A stretch of DNA of 64,000 nucleotides, from contig NW_024735554.1 in assembly GCF_018991925.1 (NCBI RefSeq), positions 1,409,530 to 1,473,529 of the forward strand, written 5' to 3'. This document shows positions 61,655 to 64,000 of this stretch, in pieces; the stretch's first letter is position 1; every line of letters begins with the position of its first letter. Origin of the DNA: Homarus americanus. Taxonomy: Eukaryota; Arthropoda; Malacostraca; Decapoda; Nephropidae. The notes under the pieces are model-generated. The model was not told the DNA's origin. It made no database searches and worked only from the letters and a program-made list of their open reading frames with translations. The translations under genes and the position numbers were made by a program.

Positions 61655-61812
61655 AAGATGGTTAGTGAACAAGAGAGATGGTTAGTGAACAGGAGAGATG
61701 GTTAGTGAACAAGAGAGATGGTTAGTGAACAGGAGAGATGGTTAGTGAACAGGAGAGATGGTTAGTGAACAGGAGAGATGGTTAGTGAACAGGAGAGATG
61801 GTTAGTGTAGAA
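61655..61812. repeat. 20-bp minisatellite, eight copies
   Basis: Unit AGAGATGGTTAGTGAACAGG, with AAG/AGG alternation. Confidence 0.95.
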
Positions 61813-62014
61813 GAGAGATGCACAAGAGACGAAAGAAAAATAAGAGTAAAGCGAGGAAATTAAAGAGAGGGCTGACTGTCCACTTTATGGGAGATGGGTC
61901 GAGAAGTTAGAGGCAGGCCACCTGTTAACACCTCACAAGAACCTTTACTGTAGGTGCTGGTCAGAGGTCTTGTAGCAAAAGGTGTGACTGTAGTTCTGAC
62001 TGTAGTAATGGTGT

Positions 62015-62250
62015 TGTATTCTCCCACCCCCTCCCACCCCCCTCCCTCACCCCCCCACCCTCACCCCCCCTCCCTCATCCCCCCTCACCCCCCGCCCCCT
62101 ACCCCTTATACCCTTTGGCCTCGTGGGTTATCAGTTAGATGGGTTGGCGATCGTGAGAGTGAGGACAAAGATCAAGTTCGGTCGGATTAGCGTGGTGAAT
62201 CGGTTCGTTGAGTCGGGTCGGTGAGTCGGGTCGGTGAGTCGGGTCGGGTT
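62015..62250. repeat. C-rich tract and a short GGTCGGTGAGTCG repeat
   Basis: CCCCTCC/CCCCAC-rich sequence at about 62,020-62,105, then four copies of a GAGTCGGGTCGGT-type unit at about 62,207-62,250. Confidence 0.85.
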
Positions 62251-62363
62251 GGAAATATTTAACAACATCAAATACAGCAACTTATTTTTATATGGTTAAT
62301 GTAATTTGTATTTTACGTTAGCATAAAAAAACAATTTTCTAAACACACTGGTGCCTCTTGAGT

Positions 62364-62403
<40 letters not shown>

Positions 62404-62845
62404 GTCACAATTAGATACACAGTCACATATCCTCACTAATTATATAACTATAAAAACAAGAAGAGAAATAATAAAGTACTGAATAACGATAAATTAGTAA
62501 TAAAGGAACCTCATGAGATTTAATTATTTACCTTAATTGTTGCATAATTCTCGAAAGGTTTAGAATAACAGCATGTTTAATTTTTTCTCAACTCTGTTTT
62601 TAATTTCCCTCCACCTCCACCTCACCTCACCTATACAACTTTACGTGAAAAATTTGACATAATGTTTGTTGTGTTTGTATTTGTCGTTGTATAGTTTTAT
62701 TGTTGCTTTTGTTGTTACTTATTTGTAATTGTTGTTGTGGTTAGTGTAGTATTTTGTTGTTGTTGATATGTTATTGTTGCTGTTGTTGTTTTTCTTATTG
62801 TATTTTTCGTCGTCAGACATATGTAGATCCGTTACGTCACCGCAA
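62251..62845. other. AT-rich spacer with (CA)n
   Basis: (CA)n lies at about 62,368-62,401 and a TTGTTG-rich stretch at about 62,664-62,800. No gene is seen. Confidence 0.55.
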
Positions 62846-63225
62846 CCACCAACCCTACCACCAACCACCACTACATCCACCACCACCACCAACCACCACC
62901 AACCACCACCACCAACAAACACCATCACCAACCACCACCAACTACCACCACCAATTACCACCACCACCACCACCACCACCACCAACAACAAACACCACCA
63001 CCACCACCAACCACCACCAACTACCACCACCACTACTACCACCACCACCACCACCACCACCAACCACCACCACCAACAAAACACCATCAACAACAAACAC
63101 CATCACCAACCACCACCAGCCACCACCACCAATACACTACTACCACCACCACCACCAACCACCACTCACCACCAACCAATACCACCACCAACCACCAACC
63201 ACCACCACCACCAACCACCACCTTG
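62846..63225. repeat. (CCA)n-type trinucleotide array
   Basis: CCACCA repeats broken by AAC and CTA units. Pro/Thr/His frames on one strand and Val/Gly/Trp frames on the other are artefacts. Confidence 0.95.
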
Positions 63226-63415
63226 TTTTGATAGATGCGCGAGGCAGCCGAGATAGAGCCCAGAAATAACGTTTATCACTATATTACGGTCTTGTTTATA
63301 GCACCTCTTGGCCATGGTAACTGTGTCGTATTCCCAAGACTCCACTGTTTGATCTGGCAACAATGCATAATCCGGCGTGTATATACGTGTGTGTGTGTTG
63401 TTTGATATCCAAGTT
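63226..63415. other. Spacer, no gene seen
   Basis: Short unique stretch between two tandem arrays. Confidence 0.5.
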
Positions 63416-63725
63416 TTTAATCCCCCCTATCCTTTCCCCTCCCCTCCTCCTTCCCCCTTTCCCCTCCTCCCTTTGCCTTCCCTCCTTCTTCCCCTTTCCC
63501 CCTCCTTCCCCTTTCCCCTCCTTTTGCTTTTCCTCCTTCCCCTTTTCCCTCCTTCCCCCCTCCTCCTTCCCCCCCCTCCTCCTTCCCCTCCTCCTTCCCT
63601 TTCCCCTCCCCTCCCTCCTTCCCCCCTCTTCCTTCCCCCTCCTCCTTCTCCCCTCCTCCTTCCCCCTTTCCCCTTCCTCCTTTCCCCTTCCTCCTTCCCC
63701 CTCCTCCTTCCCCCTCCCCAACTCC
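63416..63725. repeat. Polypyrimidine CCTTCC/CTCCTCC tract
   Basis: About 300 bp that is almost purely C+T on the plus strand, with CTCCTTCCCC units. Confidence 0.95.
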
Positions 63726-64000
63726 ACTATTCGCTTGGTGATGGAATTTCAGTTTTTCCTTTGTGTGTGTGTGTAGGGGCAGGCAGGGGAGGCAGGGGAC
63801 TAAGTATTCAGTGAAGATTCTGATTGGGAATTTGTTTTTTGTTTTATCTGTCGAATCGTATTAATCTCAGTGTTGCGAATCATATGTTGACGTTAATTAT
63901 TGTGATTATTTATTTTCCTCTCGACTCTGCGATTGTTTTTAAATGACTCTTGTGATTACTTGTTCTTATATAATGAAGGAATAAGTTACAATTTCAGACA
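63726..64000. other. AT-rich right end, no gene seen
   Basis: Nothing recognisable before the window end. Confidence 0.5.

Noticed and set aside
63296..63814. Frames of 137-145 codons over the CT tract
   Set aside because: Low-complexity Pro/Leu/Ser or Glu/Gly/Arg frames from the polypyrimidine tract.

Overview
This is a eukaryotic, intergenic-type window made almost entirely of transposable elements, tandem repeats and AT-rich unique DNA. The mix points to an arthropod, most likely a decapod crustacean: Jockey-, CR1- and Penelope-type retroelements, a Tigger/pogo transposon, hAT elements, tRNA-derived SINEs, and very abundant (TA)n, (TTA)n, (GA)n and (CA)n arrays. That attribution is inference from repeat style; no host gene confirms it. 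I see no convincing single-copy host protein-coding gene, no rRNA gene and no functional tRNA gene.

Layout. 1-8.7 kb: a 5'-truncated CR1 tail, a 24-bp minisatellite, a dead Jockey fragment, an old CR1 fragment and unique DNA. 8.8-20.0 kb: copy A of a dispersed segmental duplication. It is interrupted by a Penelope-like block and by a Gypsy-type LTR element (16,015-19,579) that keeps gag, protease and the integrase C-terminus in one open frame but lacks reverse transcriptase. 21.5-26.5 kb: a nearly full-length but broken CR1 element with an SGNH-hydrolase ORF1, split by an LTR-like insertion and ending at a 100-N assembly gap. 26.6-30.4 kb: further LINE remains on both strands. 31.1-34.2 kb: a 3.0-kb DNA transposon with terminal and subterminal inverted repeats, an 8-bp flanking repeat and a broken hAT-like transposase of a poorly described type. 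35.3-38.0 kb: a Tigger/pogo element with perfect TIRs and an intact 625-aa transposase, set inside a (TA)n array. 38.1-38.7 kb: clustered SINEs. 38.8-45.8 kb: copy B of the duplication, carrying its own later insertions, namely an 862-bp internally deleted hAT element and a fold-back CR1 copy. 46-64 kb: almost wholly tandem repeats, including a roughly 6-kb array of a 22-bp unit, a 28-bp array, a CCATCA-type array of about 2.2 kb and long polypyrimidine tracts.

How it fits together. The two duplication copies act as filled and empty sites for each other. This gives direct proof of the LTR and hAT insertions and their order: duplication first, then independent insertions. Of all the coding sequences, only the Tigger transposase, the gag-protease polyprotein and CR1 ORF1 are open over their full apparent length. 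The long ORFs in the tandem repeat arrays are artefacts of repeat periodicity.
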